Below, one piece after another: positions 31,985 to 45,116 of a stretch of 64,000 bases of DNA. This DNA is from Micrasema longulum. Taxonomy: Eukaryota; Arthropoda; Insecta; Trichoptera; Brachycentridae. The position numbers and the translations under genes are program-made. Under the pieces are notes generated by a model. The model was given only the letters and a program-made list of their open reading frames with translations, made no database searches and was not told where the DNA came from. The stretch covers positions 186,001-250,000 of the forward strand of contig JAGVSM010003565.1 of assembly GCA_022494885.1 (NCBI GenBank), written 5' to 3'. Position 1 is the stretch's first letter. Every line of letters begins with the position of its first letter.

Positions 31985-32380
31985 TAAACAAATTGTCCAC
32001 TTAAATCAGCCAATGACAGGTCATAAGCCCTGTAAATGCCTAGACCCCCATGTTCCCCTCTCAATTTTTTTCCCTCTCTGTTGCAACAAATTTAAATATG
32101 AACAACTCCCTTGGGAGAAAATCCAGCCAGTCTGCAAGCATTAGGTTCAATCAAATTAATCTCACCCAAATAATAAAGGTTTCAGCTCTTTTACTTACTA
32201 CGCAAAAGTCAAGAGATTGAGGATGTTCAAACATAGGCAGAATGGAGAATGTTACCCAGTGTGTAAAGTGGCCACTTAAACCAGCCAATGACAGGCCATA
32301 AGCCCTGTAAATGCCTAAACTCCCATATTGCCTTCTCAGAAATGTTTTCCCTGTCTGTTGCGACAAATTTGATGTCAAGA
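31985..32380 (+). repeat. Family P tandem copies
   Basis: One partial unit (31985-32140) is followed by a second (32140-32380) in the same direction. The palindromic word appears as CTCCCTTGGGAG here. The tandem order is the same as at 16911-17660. Confidence 0.7.
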
Positions 32381-32927
32381 TTTTTAAAATTAATATTCTG
32401 TACATTAAAAATGTTTTTGTGTACGTTTTGCGAAAGCGCCAGCACTAGATAATCGACCTACACGTGATTTTTTTGATTAAATGAAAATATATTTATAAAC
32501 CAGTGTTTTCAATCCCTAGCTTAATACATAAACATCGAATACACATTATTATATTTTTTACTATTAAGAATCGCATCGAAATTTAAAAAAAGGCATAAAG
32601 AATATTTAAATATTCCTTATTATTAAAGGCTACAAAATACACCACCTTTATAAGGGCCTTTGACCAAATTATGATAATATTGGCCTAAGATAAGTTACAA
32701 GTATTTACAAATTATAATAAGCGCATAAACAACAAAATCAGTATAGACAAAGTATAACTTTTTTTTTTTAAATGCGAATATACAAGAATAACCCAAAATT
32801 AATGATAATAATTAGCACATACATAAATTGATAAAATTTTAACATATAAATTGAAGTAAGCGCAGTAAAAAAATACCAACCCAAAACCCGATAGTGCTTA
32901 TTTAACAGAAAAGTGATATTAACATAT
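32381..32927. other. AT-rich, no gene recognised
   Basis: No signal seen. Confidence 0.3.
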
Positions 32928-33480
32928 TACAACAGAGATGAAGAACATTTAAGAAAAGGTAATATAGAAGTCGAGGCATTTTTCTTAAATGTTCTTCATC
33001 TCTGTTGTAATATGTTAATTTGAACAGCTCCCCAGGGAGTTGAATCCAGTCCTTGTCTACAAAAATTTAGACAACCTAAAATATTGTTGATAAATTACCT
33101 GGTCCATGAAGAAGTATAGAAATTGAAAAAATTACATTTTCAGGCGTTGCCTAGTATGTAGGTGAAATAATTCAATTAGATGAATCTCACCTGCATAAAT
33201 AAATGTTTCAGCTTTTTAATTTACAAACATCAACACATGAAAGAATTGAAGGAATATAGATGTTCAAATATAGGCAGAATGGTGAATGTTACACGGTGTG
33301 CAAAGTGACCACTTAAACCAGCCATTGACAGGTCATAAGCCCTGTAGATGCCTTGACTTCTATATTACCTTTTCGTAATGTTCTTCATCTCAGTTGCGAT
33401 ATGTTAATATAAACAGCTCCCCAAGGACTTGAATCCAGTCCTTGTCTACAAAAATTTGGACAAACTCAAAATATTGTTAG
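32928..33480 (+). repeat. Family P, subfamily 2, with terminal hairpin
   Basis: A short inverted copy (32928-32983) of the end word ACAACAGAGATGAAGAACA precedes the forward unit. The unit runs to AAAATATTGTT near 33480 and repeats part of itself. Subfamily 2 has TTGTCTACAAAAATTTGGAC where subfamily 1 has CTGCAAGCATTTGGAC. The 12-base word appears here as CTCCCCAGGGAG. Confidence 0.7.
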
Positions 33481-33654
33481 AAAAGTGATACTTAATAAAT
33501 ACATAATATAAGACGATTGTTTTTTTCAAATTTAAATTGAAAACATTTTTTACACAAATTTCAAATAATACCCAAGCATTTTATGAAAACAACTCATTTA
33601 GGGACATTCAGATAACATTTTTTACAATAACAATAGGCAAAATTAGCAGTTCAT

Positions 33655-34100
33655 AATCGAGTCCTGGTCCCGAATATGATGTATGGGAGCGAAGTATGGA
33701 ATTGGAAAAACAGGGATAAAAGTAGGCTGAATACGGTCGAAATGTCATCTCTCAGGCGAATGTGTCGTAAAACTATGTACGATAGATGCACAAATGTCGA
33801 GATCCGTACATTAGGTAAGGCTGAGATAGGCGTTATCGACAAAATCGAGCGAATGGATAGTGAAAGAATGGCAAAAAATATTTACAATGCGAATGTTGAT
33901 GAGAAAGACATGGCATGACCGAATCCAACAAATATTTGAAAATGGACTTGTCAAAAGCCGGGATAATCGGCGGGCGAGCATTAGAAGATGAATGAATGTA
34001 GAGAAAGCGAGATCTGAATGCAAAGATCGAGTGTGGCGTTCTATTATTTCTGCCTACCCTTACGGGGAAACGGCGTGATGGTTTGTTGTTGTTGTTGTAT
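33655..34100 (+). pseudogene. RTE-like LINE C-terminus, copy 4
   Basis: The plus strand encodes MMYGSEVWNWKN, then SLRRMCRKTMYDRCTN and IERMDSERMAKNIYN. The conserved core matches 15195-16035 (MYGSDVWNWKN). It ends in the GGGGAAACGGCGTGATGG block and a GTTTGTTGTTGTTGT tail. It begins after the RT box, so no catalytic part remains. Confidence 0.7.
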
Positions 34101-34374
34101 ATTTATTTACAGACGTATTTATATTTAAACACTATAATATTATTTTCAAAAGCAGAATAGAAATTAAGATACATAACAAATTAAAAGATTTTGAAAAAGT
34201 TCCGATAATAACAAAATAAACGTTATACAAGGTAAAAAGGTAGAGAAATAAATTCAGAATTATCTATACGTAATACATCTATAAAATAATGTTAAAAAAA
34301 TATATTAAAGAGATTATAATTGAAAGTTCAATAGAATAAAATAGTAAATAATTAAAAGTTTAAAAATCATGTTT

Positions 34375-34740
34375 TTCTGCCTCGCTATCTAATGGTCAGC
34401 TCGCTTGCCTTCTATGCAAAATGTCTCGGGTCTAGAATAAAATAAATATGAATGTGCAAACATAAGCAGAATGGTGAATGTTACACAGTGTGTAAGGTGA
34501 TCCCTTAGAACAGGTTTCCCTAGTGAGGGGCTTAAATTATTTTTTTGTGAAATATATTTTTTTAAACCAAAGACAGGTCATAAGTCTCGAAAATGCCTAG
34601 ACTTCCATATTTTCTTCTTTAAAATGTTCCTCATCTCTGTTGTAACATTTTAATAATTCCCTAGACGGCGAAATCCGGTATTTGTCTACTGACGTTTATA
34701 CATACTTAAAATATCGTTAGTTAATTATTGATTGTTTAAA
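34375..34740 (+). repeat. Degenerate SINE-2 head followed by a family P copy
   Basis: 34375-34435 resembles the tRNA-like head (CTCGCTATCTAATGGTCAGC) with a spoiled B box (GGGTCTAGAA). From 34440 the family P words AGAATGGTGAATGTTACACA and GACAGGTCATAAG follow, split by about 60 bp of other sequence. The junction is an insertion or a chance neighbour. Confidence 0.5.
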
Positions 34741-35140
34741 TTTTAACACATTGAAACATTTTTGTCCGAAATGCACAAAAGCACTTAGTACCTTTTCCTG
34801 GCCGACGTGTTGACACATTAGATCCCGGCGTCTCATTTCTGATTGAGTTTTTTTCGCTTTTTTTATCTTATTAGTGATTATTTTTTATTTGATCCTTAAT
34901 CCCGTGTCGGTCGGCGCCGCGATGGAGACGTTCCACTCCAGCTCTTTGGTTCCATTCCTAAGGCCGCCCGACTGGAATGGGTCAACAACCATTTAGGAAT
35001 CAATGGGTGATTAATAAACAAAATAAGTCGTCGACAACCTTTATCAGAATTTTCGAGAAATTAAAAAAAAATGATGAGCACAAAAACGCGTTTGGGCGGA
35101 GTAGAAATGAAGCTCTGTGTGGAAAATAAAAAAAGCGAGA
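34741..35140. other. No gene recognised
   Basis: Mixed composition with a GC-richer word around 34900. No frame or RNA supported. Confidence 0.3.
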
Positions 35141-35410
35141 GACTTACTTTTATGTTTCAAAAATGATCAAGATACGCCGTAGTTAGTGTAACAATGCAGT
35201 GTCTTATGCACCATTAGATTTTTTATTTAAAAAATAAAATAATAATTACTTCAGTTCTTATTATTTACTCAAATACTTAAATTTTCAAACCTATTCCTAA
35301 AAGTCGTAAATAACTTGTGTTCGAAATATGGAAATACGGATTAAGATAATTTTAGGAGTATTTGAAGATTTCATTCTCATATTTTTAATTTTTAATAATA
35401 ACTATGTATT

Positions 35411-35600
35411 ATCATGGTTGATATGAAATATTTATTTAAAAAGGTGTTTTTACACTAGATTATTTCATAGTTCCTTGACTGGTACCTGAAGCATAAGACT
35501 GATCATCTTACCTACATGAAACAAAAATGATCAAGATACGCAACTATTGGTGTATCAATCTAGTGCCCTATGCACCGTTAGGTGCGGAAAGGGAATGATG
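35411..35600 (+). repeat. SINE-2 body
   Basis: Starts at TCATGGTTGATATGAAATA and carries GTAAGACTGATCATC-like words (CATAAGACTGATCATCTTAC) and TGCACCGTTAGGTGCGGAAA. It is a headless copy. A further tail fragment lies at 35140-35225. Confidence 0.6.
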
Positions 35601-36604
35601 ATGATGTATTGTTACTTTTCAATAAGTCAAGGGATGCGCCGCATCCACCGTACGTACGGGCGGAACACGCCTGATATGTACATGGGTATTTGTTCGGATG
35701 TTGGAGGACAGGCAGCTGGCCGGTGTAGAGGAGCCAAATAGTCCGCAACGGTGGCATGCTTCTCAGTTTAATATCTGCACAGTACATATGTGTAATATAT
35801 TACCTATATTACTACTATTATGATTTTTTTAGTTATTATTATTATTGATTTTACTATTTATTTATACATGTATGTGTACAAATATGCATACATTAATGTG
35901 TGTGCATGTATTCACATATATTATTATAAATACCAACTACTGTAACTAGAACATGACATAAAAATAATGTAAATGAATGTCTCAATACGGGTAATGCCCG
36001 GTGAGCTGTTCATATAGAAAATAAAAAGTTTAAAAGTATATATATACTCTTATTTGAAACTTTGCTTGCTTACAAGAGTACATACCCCGTCTCAAGCTAA
36101 GCAATTACTTGAAATTTTGGTATAATATAATCGTTTACAAGTTAAAATATTTTAAAGAAAGAAGAGACATATTCAATACAAACTTGCTACAATACATATT
36201 ATGTACATAGAGGATACACATTTCTTAAAACTTAATATAGGCGTGTGGGGTTCAGAGTCTATTGATCGATTGCGCACGAGCTAAATAACACACTTGATAT
36301 TAAAGTGCGATGACCAATGAAGCTTGTCGTCGTTTTCTATAGAATTCAATACAACATATTATGCAACTCTAACAGTATTGCACACAGAGACGAGAGCATC
36401 GTTTTGCAGTACATCAACATCTTCCCTACCATGGACATATGAACAACAGAGGAACGTGGCCCACAAAGAGACCAAAGGTACAGCACGTGGTTCAAGTGCA
36501 GCCAGTTCAACTCTTTATCGACGTAACACTCTAATGCATTATTTATTCGCCATGTAATAAATACGCATCAAACAGCAACCTCGTGTCTACTCTCAACCTT
36601 ATTT
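35601..36604. other. No gene recognised; possible LTR-like piece at 36240-36600
   Basis: 36240-36600 is less AT-rich. It ends with TAATAAATACGCATCAAACA and CCTCGTGTCTACTCTCAACC, which would fit an LTR end with AATAAA. There is no second copy in the window, so this stays a guess. Otherwise nothing is recognised. Confidence 0.25.
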
Positions 36605-36785
36605 TTTTTAAAGAAATATTTGCGTTCTTATGATTTACCCTAATATTTCATTTTGAGGGACATTTTCAACGAGTTTTAAATAACTCACTATTAGAAAATG
36701 ATAATCAAGTTGGGGTAGAGTGGGATTCGAACCACGGACCTTTGAGCCGTGAGTCGAAGACACTAGCCACAGGACCACAACTCGA
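36605..36785 (-). repeat. SINE-1 copy 3
   Basis: Minus strand. Contains the complement of GGTTCGAATCCCA near 36722-36733 and CAAGTTGGGGTAGAGTGGGA. The head GTGGTCCTGTGGCTAGTGTC is complete. Confidence 0.75.
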
Positions 36786-37384
36786 TAACTGGCGTAGGAG
36801 CTAAAGCTCTCAACAACCGGCGAAATTTTGCTCGTTATTCTTTTTTTCAATTTTCATATTTTATTTTCACCATCCAACAAGAATTTACAATCCACGGCAT
36901 GCGTCAACCTCTCTGACTCCCTACGACCAATATCGCCAGTGTCAATTTAAAATAAATAAAAAAAATCAATGAAGAAAACAAAAGTTAACTGGTTGTCGAC
37001 ACCTATCATACGCCACATCGCGTAATGTGTTACACGAAAATGTACTCTGATCCTCTCTCCTCTCTTCTGTCCTCTCCCGTCTATCCTCCCGATCTACTTA
37101 CTCGGCCGATCTATACGCCGAGGACTTATTAAAATCACTTTTAAAAATAATTATGCATTATTGCGGATATTTTCTCGCTTCTTATCTTTTGCTTTCCAGT
37201 TTTATTTAATATTATTCTGGATTCTATATACCGAGCGAGCGATTTTATTTTTTATTATATTTTATCATTTGCGAAATGTATTAAATAAATATAGGTAATA
37301 TGTATATAATCGGTACTAATATAACCTAATAAATGCGGAAGTGTGTTTGTTTGTGTTTCCTTCACGTCTTATTATTAGAGTTAG
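36786..37384. other. No gene recognised
   Basis: Nothing recognised. Confidence 0.3.
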
Positions 37385-37450
37385 ATTATTAATAAAGCGC
37401 CATTTTTGTAAAAATCACCTTAAGGGCACTGTACAATAAATAAATATGCC
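37385..37450 (-). repeat. LINE tail fragment (GCGCC family)
   Basis: TAAAGCGCCATTTTTGTAA and ACCTTAAGGGCACTGTACAA match, on the minus strand, the tail of the LINE at 53705. Only the tail remains. 37450-38454 holds nothing I recognise apart from a shared CAATTTTATCT word near 37490. Confidence 0.6.
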
Positions 37451-38454
37451 AGGGCCCGTATTATCATTAGATGTTAACATTTATCTTCAATTTTATCTAA
37501 AAAGTAAAATTAAGTTTTCTGCATAGAATTAAAAATAGTCCAGAAAGAGCGTAGCATCATATTTGAATACATCCGACTGTGTCCAAAAAACGCCCCACTT
37601 TGCCCCACGTTCGCCACGCGTTGTGTAATGTTGCCAGTTCATGAAAAATATAATCATAATACAAAAATGTGAGATAATTATATTTAAAAAAAAGCGATTT
37701 GTTAATTTCTCTAAAATTTTGAAACATTGATTGACACAACAGAGTAGAAAGGTAAAGGATCATTTTAAGAGCAATTTAATTGATGAACTTTGAACTTAAA
37801 AAATAAAACAATTTTTATTTTACATAAATCAGTTATTTTTATGTCATGTTAAATAATATTTGATCTTTTAAAGATAATGTCGGTCAAATATCCACCACGG
37901 CGTTGTTTAATCCAAAAGGTACAATTTTAATTAGTTCTCTCATTGGATGAGCAAAGAAGCGTAAAAAACTTGACTACCCTGGCCACACTTACAAAATATC
38001 AATTTTGCATAATTCAATTTTTAAATAATGTGCAAGTAGCAAATGCATCATAGAAATGTGATCACATCCTGTTTCTTTTAGATCCCAGCAGTATTTTTAC
38101 ACTTTAAAATGACACAGCACGGCATAGTTGCATTCAAATCGGGAGTTGCGTACTGAGCGTACAAAGAAACTAATGGGTCGAAACGTAAAACTACTTTATT
38201 AAGAATAGTTTAGTTGCCTTCTGTTTGATGCGCGTATGCGGTTTTGGGCTATTATTAATTCTATGGTTTTCCGTATGAAAAGCAGAATATGTTTACATTT
38301 TTTTCTTCTGTTTAGAATAAATCCTTTTGAACATGATTATGTTCAATACTAATTATAGGTTAACGGCGAAGATACTTTAAATGTTCATGCAAATATACTG
38401 ACTTTCGTACACAAATATCAGTTTTATTCATAGACAATCGAAGATAATTATGTT

Positions 38455-38750
38455 AACATCCCATTGTAATCGGGGCTCAGCACGTCTTGCAGCAACAGAG
38501 CACATGGACAGTAAGTAATCGAGCCCTATTTACATTATGTTTTAATTTGACAATTCAGTTAAGTGTTTGAATGATATTAAAATAATTGTAATCTTTTTTT
38601 ATTTTTTTTCATACCACTGAGCACATGCACATTCTAGACCCTATTTTCAAAATTTAAGTGTTTTAAGGTTGATAACATTTACATATTGAAGCAAGATTAC
38701 CAATTGTCTTGCAGCTACAAAGCGCATGGATGAGTTGAATTCAAGCAACT
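38455..38750 (-). repeat. Box-containing non-autonomous element, copy 2
   Basis: Reversed; words such as CACGTCTTGCAGCAACAGAG and CTTGCAGCTACAAAGCGCA are complements of the box seen twice at 26090. At least three boxes can be traced. No tail is visible. Confidence 0.6.
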
Positions 38751-38959
38751 TAAAATTATATCAATAAATTTACAAAAAATAAACATTGAGCGTAGTAAAT
38801 AATTTGTAACAATAACAAATAAAAAAATAAAGCAATGTATCAATATTATGGTTAACGAAATAAAGAACATTAATTGAAATGTTTCACCACATACGCATTT
38901 ACTATCTAGTGATGTAAAAATCAATAAGTTTATAATTATGTATTTATTTACATATACAC

Positions 38960-39380
38960 CAAGTGAGTATTATAGTATAGCGCCCTTGAGGTGGTTTTCA
39001 CAAAAATGGCGCTTTATACATTATCCACAATAATAGTAGCTGCTTTAATAGGTAAACGTTATCAACTATTAAATATCTAAATTTAGTAAATGGGGTCTAG
39101 AATTCCAACCGTCCATGCGCTCAGTAGCTTCAAGACTTGTTGTTATCTAACTTCTATTTTGATAAATCAGTTTTTTATTTAGTTTTTAAAAATATCACTT
39201 AAACTCTAAACTTCATTGTCACATAAAAAAAAATAAAAAAAATGCAAATAGGGGCTACATTACTTAATGTCAATGCGCTTTGTAGCTGCAAGAAGTGCTG
39301 GTGTATTTATTTATTGTACATCGCCATTGAGGTGATTTTCACAAAAAATGGCGCCTCATAAATTATCCAAATATATTAAT
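38960..39380 (+). repeat. Box-containing non-autonomous element, copy 3
   Basis: Starts with the tail word TAGCGCCCTTGAGGTGGTTT, then CCGTCCATGCGCTCAGTAGC, CAATGCGCTTTGTAGCTGCA, and ends with a second tail TACATCGCCATTGAGGTGA. Two tail copies bracket the boxes, suggesting tandem insertion or a dimer. Confidence 0.65.
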
Positions 39381-40707
39381 AGTACATTACGATAGATTTC
39401 CAAAATTCACAAGAGTTCTTCACTAATTGATCGGAATGTTTTGAAAAAAATCACGAAAATACGTTTCCGTCATTCATAGTAGGAAATACTTTTCAAGATC
39501 TTGAATGAACCTTTTTGAATTCTTGAAAATGCGTCAACATTTCCTGGAATTGTCAAGTCAAATCCAGGTATCGACAGTGCGGGGTATCTACCTCGAAACC
39601 CCGCACCTTTTCGAGTCCCCATAATGCCTTCCAGACAAATTAGCATCAATGACAAAACTGGACAGTCGTCATAGTTCCGGTGTCGTAAAACGGCCCTAAA
39701 AAGACCTGCCAGATCAGATAGTCCTTTTACGGGTACTTTGTTCGATCCATTTCGGTTTTTAGGAATTTAGCACTGCAAAAAAAGAGGAAAACGCATCCAA
39801 TTGAAAGGAAATATGTGTTAAGTTTATAATATTAATGGTTGGCGCCGGCCAGGTAAGATGGCTCAGGTGTTTACAGATAAAGGTGAGGTAGAGTGATACG
39901 AAGGTGATGTAATTGGAGGAGGCACAGGTGTAAACGAAGATAACGGTAGGTAAGTGACGTAAAAATAGCGAAACCCGCCCCATTTCGTAATAACAGTTAT
40001 TATAAATATATATTATTATAAAACAGTTATTATTAAATTCTCAATAATATGGTTGATTCGCCGTATCTTTTACAAAATATAGGTTTCCGTTGTCCTCTTC
40101 GCTATACTAGATTAAATTCCCTTTTTTATGTACAAACTTGTTAAAACAATTATATCTCGAATTCATTCATTAGACGTACCTGTAGAAATTATAATGGACT
40201 CAGTATTGATTTAGACATTTTTAACTGCACGTTGCATTTGTACAGAAAATTTCTTCATGGGGTCGATTATTTGGGATAGTTGCTGAATGTGCATCTTAAG
40301 TGGTTTATGCTATGTATATGTGCCGCATGTAATGTATATATTTGTGTATGTTTTATATGTGCGTTCATGTGTGTGCGTGGATGGCTCGGAGTGTACATTC
40401 GGTATTTTTATTAATTTTAATTTATTACCTCCATGGAAAACGCAAATTTCAACAATTTTTCTTTTCTCACTTGAAATTCTTTTTTTTTGTCACATTTAAT
40501 GTTTATATCTTTTGCTTAATTTATAAAAACTTAATTGGTCTTTTTATGTTAAAAAATTGTTGTTTTTAATGCTTATTGTGTATGACTGTATGTTTTCTGA
40601 ATAAAACAAAATAAAAATAATATTGTATTTGTAATGATGTGATAACTTATATTTACACATAAGCTATTAATTAAAAAATATTTGGTACACTTCCACTTAT
40701 TTATTTG
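39381..40707. other. No gene recognised
   Basis: Only short frames, mostly A/T-rich. Nothing matched. Confidence 0.3.
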
Positions 40708-40751
40708 ACCAATTAGCGCTTTCACCCACTAATGGGCATCTTTAGACTGGT
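40708..40751 (-). ncRNA. Hammerhead-like motif, family B copy 1
   Basis: On the minus strand: stem I ACCAGT (40751-40746) with ATTGGT (40713-40708), six pairs with one wobble. Core reads CTAAAGA, one base from CTGAAGA (the essential G5 is A). An extra T follows. Stem II GCCCA with TGGGT. GAAA, palindrome AGCGCT as stem III, then A. The pairing is clear; the changed G5 makes activity doubtful. A second copy is at 63078-63120. Confidence 0.5.
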
Positions 40752-42487
40752 GAATATTATACAGTGTAAGAATAATTTTTATAAAACTAAATATTATCTT
40801 AAGTATATGTACATTTAAAAGTCAGTTGAAAAATATACAATACGTAATATTTCAATGAAACAGAGTGAGACAAATTATTGAAACATGTGTTGGCGGTGTA
40901 CTTTAAGAGAGGATTCTATTCTATAAAAAATATTTATTGTTTTATTACAATGTACAGGGTCCAACTGAGGGGGCTAATAAGGGTGAGTTTTTGAATTCTA
41001 TCTGCTGATTTATTAAAATTTTACGCTTTTATTTTTTATCCTATTTATTTCCAAAATGTCTAATCTATCTAACTTTTGACCTTTATGTCCTACATGTAAA
41101 ATTTTTATGTTTTTAATTCGTCAAAATTATGTTTTAATTCATTTAAATGTGATGCATACATCATTACATTATAACAATGGAATTCCATCAAGAATTGTCA
41201 ATAAATAATTTTAATAAAATATTGTATTGGTGTTTTGACTAAGAGGCAACGCGGTCTGACTTTGGTTCAAACAAACGTATTATTTTATTTTCTCTCTTGA
41301 TTATTACACTTGAGCGATGATAATATGTGGATAGTTGGATATTTTAAAGTAAGCTGCTTGTTATATAATAAACTCCTTGATGATTTTCCAAATGCTTGAG
41401 TTTACTGTTTACCATATTGATGTGCCATATGTCATATATCATTTATCAGTGTAAAATAAGTTTATGTTCCTTTAAATATGTTTAATTTATTATGATATAA
41501 AAATTTAGAATTGGTCAACTATATTATGAAAATCCCTCTCCTCCACTTCACCACTCTATTTCCTCATCCCTTAACCTTCTTACGAGCTCTTTTTTTTTCT
41601 CATGTCTTATGTAATATATTATTTTTCTCTTTACTGTGTAACATGTTCTCTAATTATATTTGTGAAAAACTTTAACTGGATGTATGTACTATTTTTTATA
41701 ATTCGTATTTTTTTTAACAACTGTTGTTTTTCCTTAATAAAAAAAAATAAAAGTAAAAAAAAAATATTTTTTTAATTACTTTTTATGATTTTAATCCTAT
41801 ATGTGTGGTGATCTACTCATGTGTCTGTGTCATATAATTGCTCGTCCCATCCCAAGACAGTACTTTTAGTCCCATGGAGTTGGGACTTATTGTATTAAAT
41901 AATGTACAATAAACTTATGTATGTAAATAAATAAATAAATACCTCGTGCGACCATTCTGCTGGGAACTCCTCTTGTAACCGCACGACCAGAAATGCATCA
42001 ATGACTATTTTTTTTTAATTGTCTTATGTCCAGTACCTTCATAAATTGAAACAATGTATGTATAAATAAATAAGTACCTAATTATGTAAAGTCCACTATA
42101 ATTATTTGGATGGACTTTGCCTTTCCATTAAGTAAAAAAAAACAATGTCCGTCAGTAAGTTGTCGATACTGCATTAGGGGAATTATTGTCACATTGGTGA
42201 TGTTGGGTAATTTATGGTCCCCAGACACAGAGTTGAAGTGGACGGTCGCCAATATGGGACTGAGGACTGGTGACCATCCAGGTGAGAATTGGCCCATTTG
42301 ACTAATAAAGAAACCCATATTCCAAAGTATAGTCCATCCGGACACTTAAGAAACTCGGCACACAAATATGTTTGAATTTTGTGATAATTTTGAACTGTTG
42401 ATAATGAATCGCTTTTTTAAAATCTACGATTTCGCAATTGTATAATTTTAATCACGCAGCTTAGAATTCAGAGGTCCAAGGTTTTTC
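40752..42487. other. No gene recognised; A-rich LINE-like tails
   Basis: Around 41730-41770 (TTAATAAAAAAAAATAAAAG) and 41900-41940 (CAATAAACTTATGTATGTAA then (AAAT)n) are A-rich ends of the kind left by LINEs. No coding part is recognised. Confidence 0.3.
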
Positions 42488-42735
42488 GGCCTCGTGGCGT
42501 AATGGTCAGCGCGTTGCCTACCACGCGAGAGGTCTCGGGTTCGATTCCCGACATGGTTGATATAAAATATTTATTTAAAAGGGCGTTTTTACGCAAGAAT
42601 GTTTCATGTCCCTGGACTGGTACCAAAAGCGTAAGACTGATCATCTTACCTCCATTTTTTTTTTAATTTCAAGAAACGCTACAATTGGTGTACCAATTCA
42701 GTGACCTTAGCACCATTATGAGCGGAAAAATTAAA
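42488..42735 (+). repeat. SINE-2, full-length copy
   Basis: tRNA-like head with A box GGCGTAATGGTCAGC and B box GGGTTCGATTCCC, then a TTGATATAAAATATTTATTT junction, a GTAAGACTGATCATC block and a tail GCACCATTATGAGCGG. This is the best copy of the family and defines its ends approximately. Confidence 0.8.
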
Positions 42736-43814
42736 AATAATCTATTTTTCCTTCAGTCCACTCATGTCTATTTTTAAATTTCGTATCCATCTCCCTTCAC
42801 ATCTTCCATCTTTACAAGAACAACATGACAAAAAGACTTGACTCATTAGTCCCGTATGTTTCGATGTAATACTTAGCAAACACTGTTAAAATAAAATCGG
42901 TTACGATATGATGCTTTGAAACCGGTCTATTGAAAAAATAAAAAATAAGTGGTTAAAAACAAAGTTGTTTTCTATTTATTTTGTGTAATGAATTTATTTG
43001 TTTCTTATTTTATCTATTTATTTCATATTTCACAATAATACATCAAATAATTGAATTAACAATGTATTCCTCACTCAGTGACGAGAAAGACCTACAACAA
43101 TTTTAGTTTAGAGTGATGTATATATTTTTTATCCAATGAATTGTTTTAGACTATTAATATAGATATACAAAAAATAATTTACTTAAAAAAAGAACACTTT
43201 GCTACAAATCTCAACTAAGTGTAGGTTGCTTGGATTATATGATTATAGAGTGACCACAAGTGACCCACTATATAACCAGAAAATTAATGCTTTAAATACA
43301 AATTCTACAATGGAATTTTTATGACCATTGTTAATTTGATTTCATTGTGCATTTTATTATTAATTACATGTAATTGGGGAAAATGGGAGTTTTTTTTTAT
43401 TTTAATTTTTATGAATTTTAAATATTAATTTGAATAAATGTTAGTTAAAATTATATTATTTTTAATAAATAAATGACCCTAGTCTGCCGAAAGTAATTTA
43501 AAATTCAAAATGAATTTATAAAATAAAATTAAGTGCATATCTTTTTTAAATGCTTGTCATAATACGATTCGGAGAAGAAATATGAAATTTTTAAAGTAAT
43601 GCTTTCGGGACTGTAATAACGCATAATTTTACATAATTCACTCTAGAACGCTACATTTAAATACAAGCGAATATATTTCGTGAACAGAAGAATCATATTA
43701 TTATTCATACATGTTTGATTGATAAAATGCACTATCAGAAAACAAGTTTTTAGAGGACATTACACGTACAATATTTAAATAATGTTTTTTTTATTCTGTT
43801 TATAAATTAATCGT
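42736..43814. other. No gene recognised
   Basis: A degenerate hammerhead-type piece TTTGAAACCGGTCTATTG lies near 42904-42921, with no CTGANGA box. The rest is AT-rich. Confidence 0.3.
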
Positions 43815-44330
43815 CATTCCATGTCCGCTCGCCTACGGGCATCTCTGTACCAGCTCCTGTGCATCCTCGCAAGTCAGGTTCGCATCCCGTAGTTCAGACA
43901 TAAATTATATAAAAGCAACGGACGTCAAGGACGTCGAAAACCCGAAGCCGTGTAAAGTAGGCAAGCGTGGTTACGGCTCTTAGGAGGCAGTCTCAGAATA
44001 TGGCCCAGCCAACCTTATCGCCTTCGCTTGATTACAGTTGTCACCGGAGTTTGCTGTGTCCGTTCCTCTATTACTTCATTCCTTACAAAGTCAAACCAAC
44101 GCACACCAAAATTTCTTCTAAGACATCTATTCTCAAAACTCAGTATTTTGCGGCCCTCAGAGGTGCCTCAATTCGCATCCTTTGAGGAGAATAGGTGTTA
44201 TGCAGGCGTTGTACAGACGGCATTTGGTTTTAACTGAGTAAATATCTGATCTCTAGACAGCCTTTATACTGTTGAATGCGGTGCCTGCTATTTCAAGCCA
44301 CGCTCTTAGTTCTTTTTGAAAGTTGCTAGT
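43815..44330 (-). pseudogene. LINE polymerase C-terminus, copy 1 of a pair
   Basis: On the minus strand three frames read VYNACITPILLKGCE, CLRRNFGVRWFDFVRNEV and RWLGHILRLPPKSRN in order. This is a LINE C-terminal tail (P-LLYGCE-like, then CLRRI-like, then W(L)GH). Frameshifts and one stop separate the blocks. A second copy lies at 51525-51780. The pair is distinct from the RTE-like family at 15195. Confidence 0.65.
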
Positions 44331-44605
44331 TTCTGTAAAATACTGCCGGGTATTTGAAACTCACTACCCTTTCGACGACTTTTTCGACGGGATTTTCAGG
44401 GGATGTTGAGCATCAAGGCACGAATTGTCAAACAGTTTATAAAATACCTTTGTTTAAATGCAGCACAATAAATAAGTTCATTACTTTAAAGTGCTTACTT
44501 AAATAAATATTTTGTTTTATAATTCGCACGAGTGCATAGCATGAAAATAAGGACCAAAAAAATATGTATCCTGCAAAATGAAAAAACCTTTGGGTTTTTA
44601 GGTAA

Positions 44606-44675
44606 CGGGTTGTGATCCTGTGGCTGGTGTTACTGATTCACGGATCAGAGGTCCTAGATTCGAACCCCTCTGAAT
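44606..44675 (+). repeat. SINE-1 copy 4
   Basis: GGGTTGTGATCCTGTGGCTG with a B-box-like region GATTCGAACCCC. It is short and diverged; the tail is not recognisable. Confidence 0.6.
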
Positions 44676-44809
44676 TAAAAGCATCAAGTTTGACATCAAA
44701 CATTTCAATAAAAGTTATAAAAATAGTAAACCGTAAGCGGTTATAAATGTAAATGTTTGGTTTTGAAATTTAACATACTTAAAAAAAAAAAAAAAACAAT
44801 TTATATCAT

Positions 44810-45090
44810 TTCGTCATTTGAACGCACCCATACACACGCACCCTCTCCCCCTTTCATTCCCACACGCACATGTATCCTCTCCCTCATTCATTCACGCATA
44901 CACACATTCACATACACATGAATACAAACGTCACACAAATACAATTACTAAACTTCTTTTCTTATATATTATGTGTCATTATATTTACAGTGGATTTTTT
45001 TAATTGGCTTTAGTATTGTTAAGATTTTTCTAATTATTTTGTGTAATATATGTAATAGCTGTAAAAATCCCAAATAAATAAATAAATAAA
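44810..45090 (+). repeat. CA-rich LINE 3' UTR-like piece with (AAAT)n
   Basis: CA-rich words (CACACGCACATGTATCCTCT type) like those at 17340-17420 and 61000-61080, followed by CAAATAAATAAATAAATAAA. Likely the 3' end of the same LINE family in three places. Confidence 0.5.
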
Positions 45091-45116
45091 TAACCACTTA
45101 TTGGCTTTTCGTATAT

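Noticed and set aside
36240..36600. LTR of a second retrotransposon
   Set aside because: Only one copy in the window, no coding part beside it and no clear ends, so it is described in the gap entry only.
40287..40569. Overlapping frames of 70 and 75 codons rich in Phe, Leu and Ile
   Set aside because: T-rich DNA gives such hydrophobic peptides by chance; no start context or motif.
42488..42560. Functional tRNA gene
   Set aside because: Both boxes are good but it is the head of SINE-2, followed by its body and tail.
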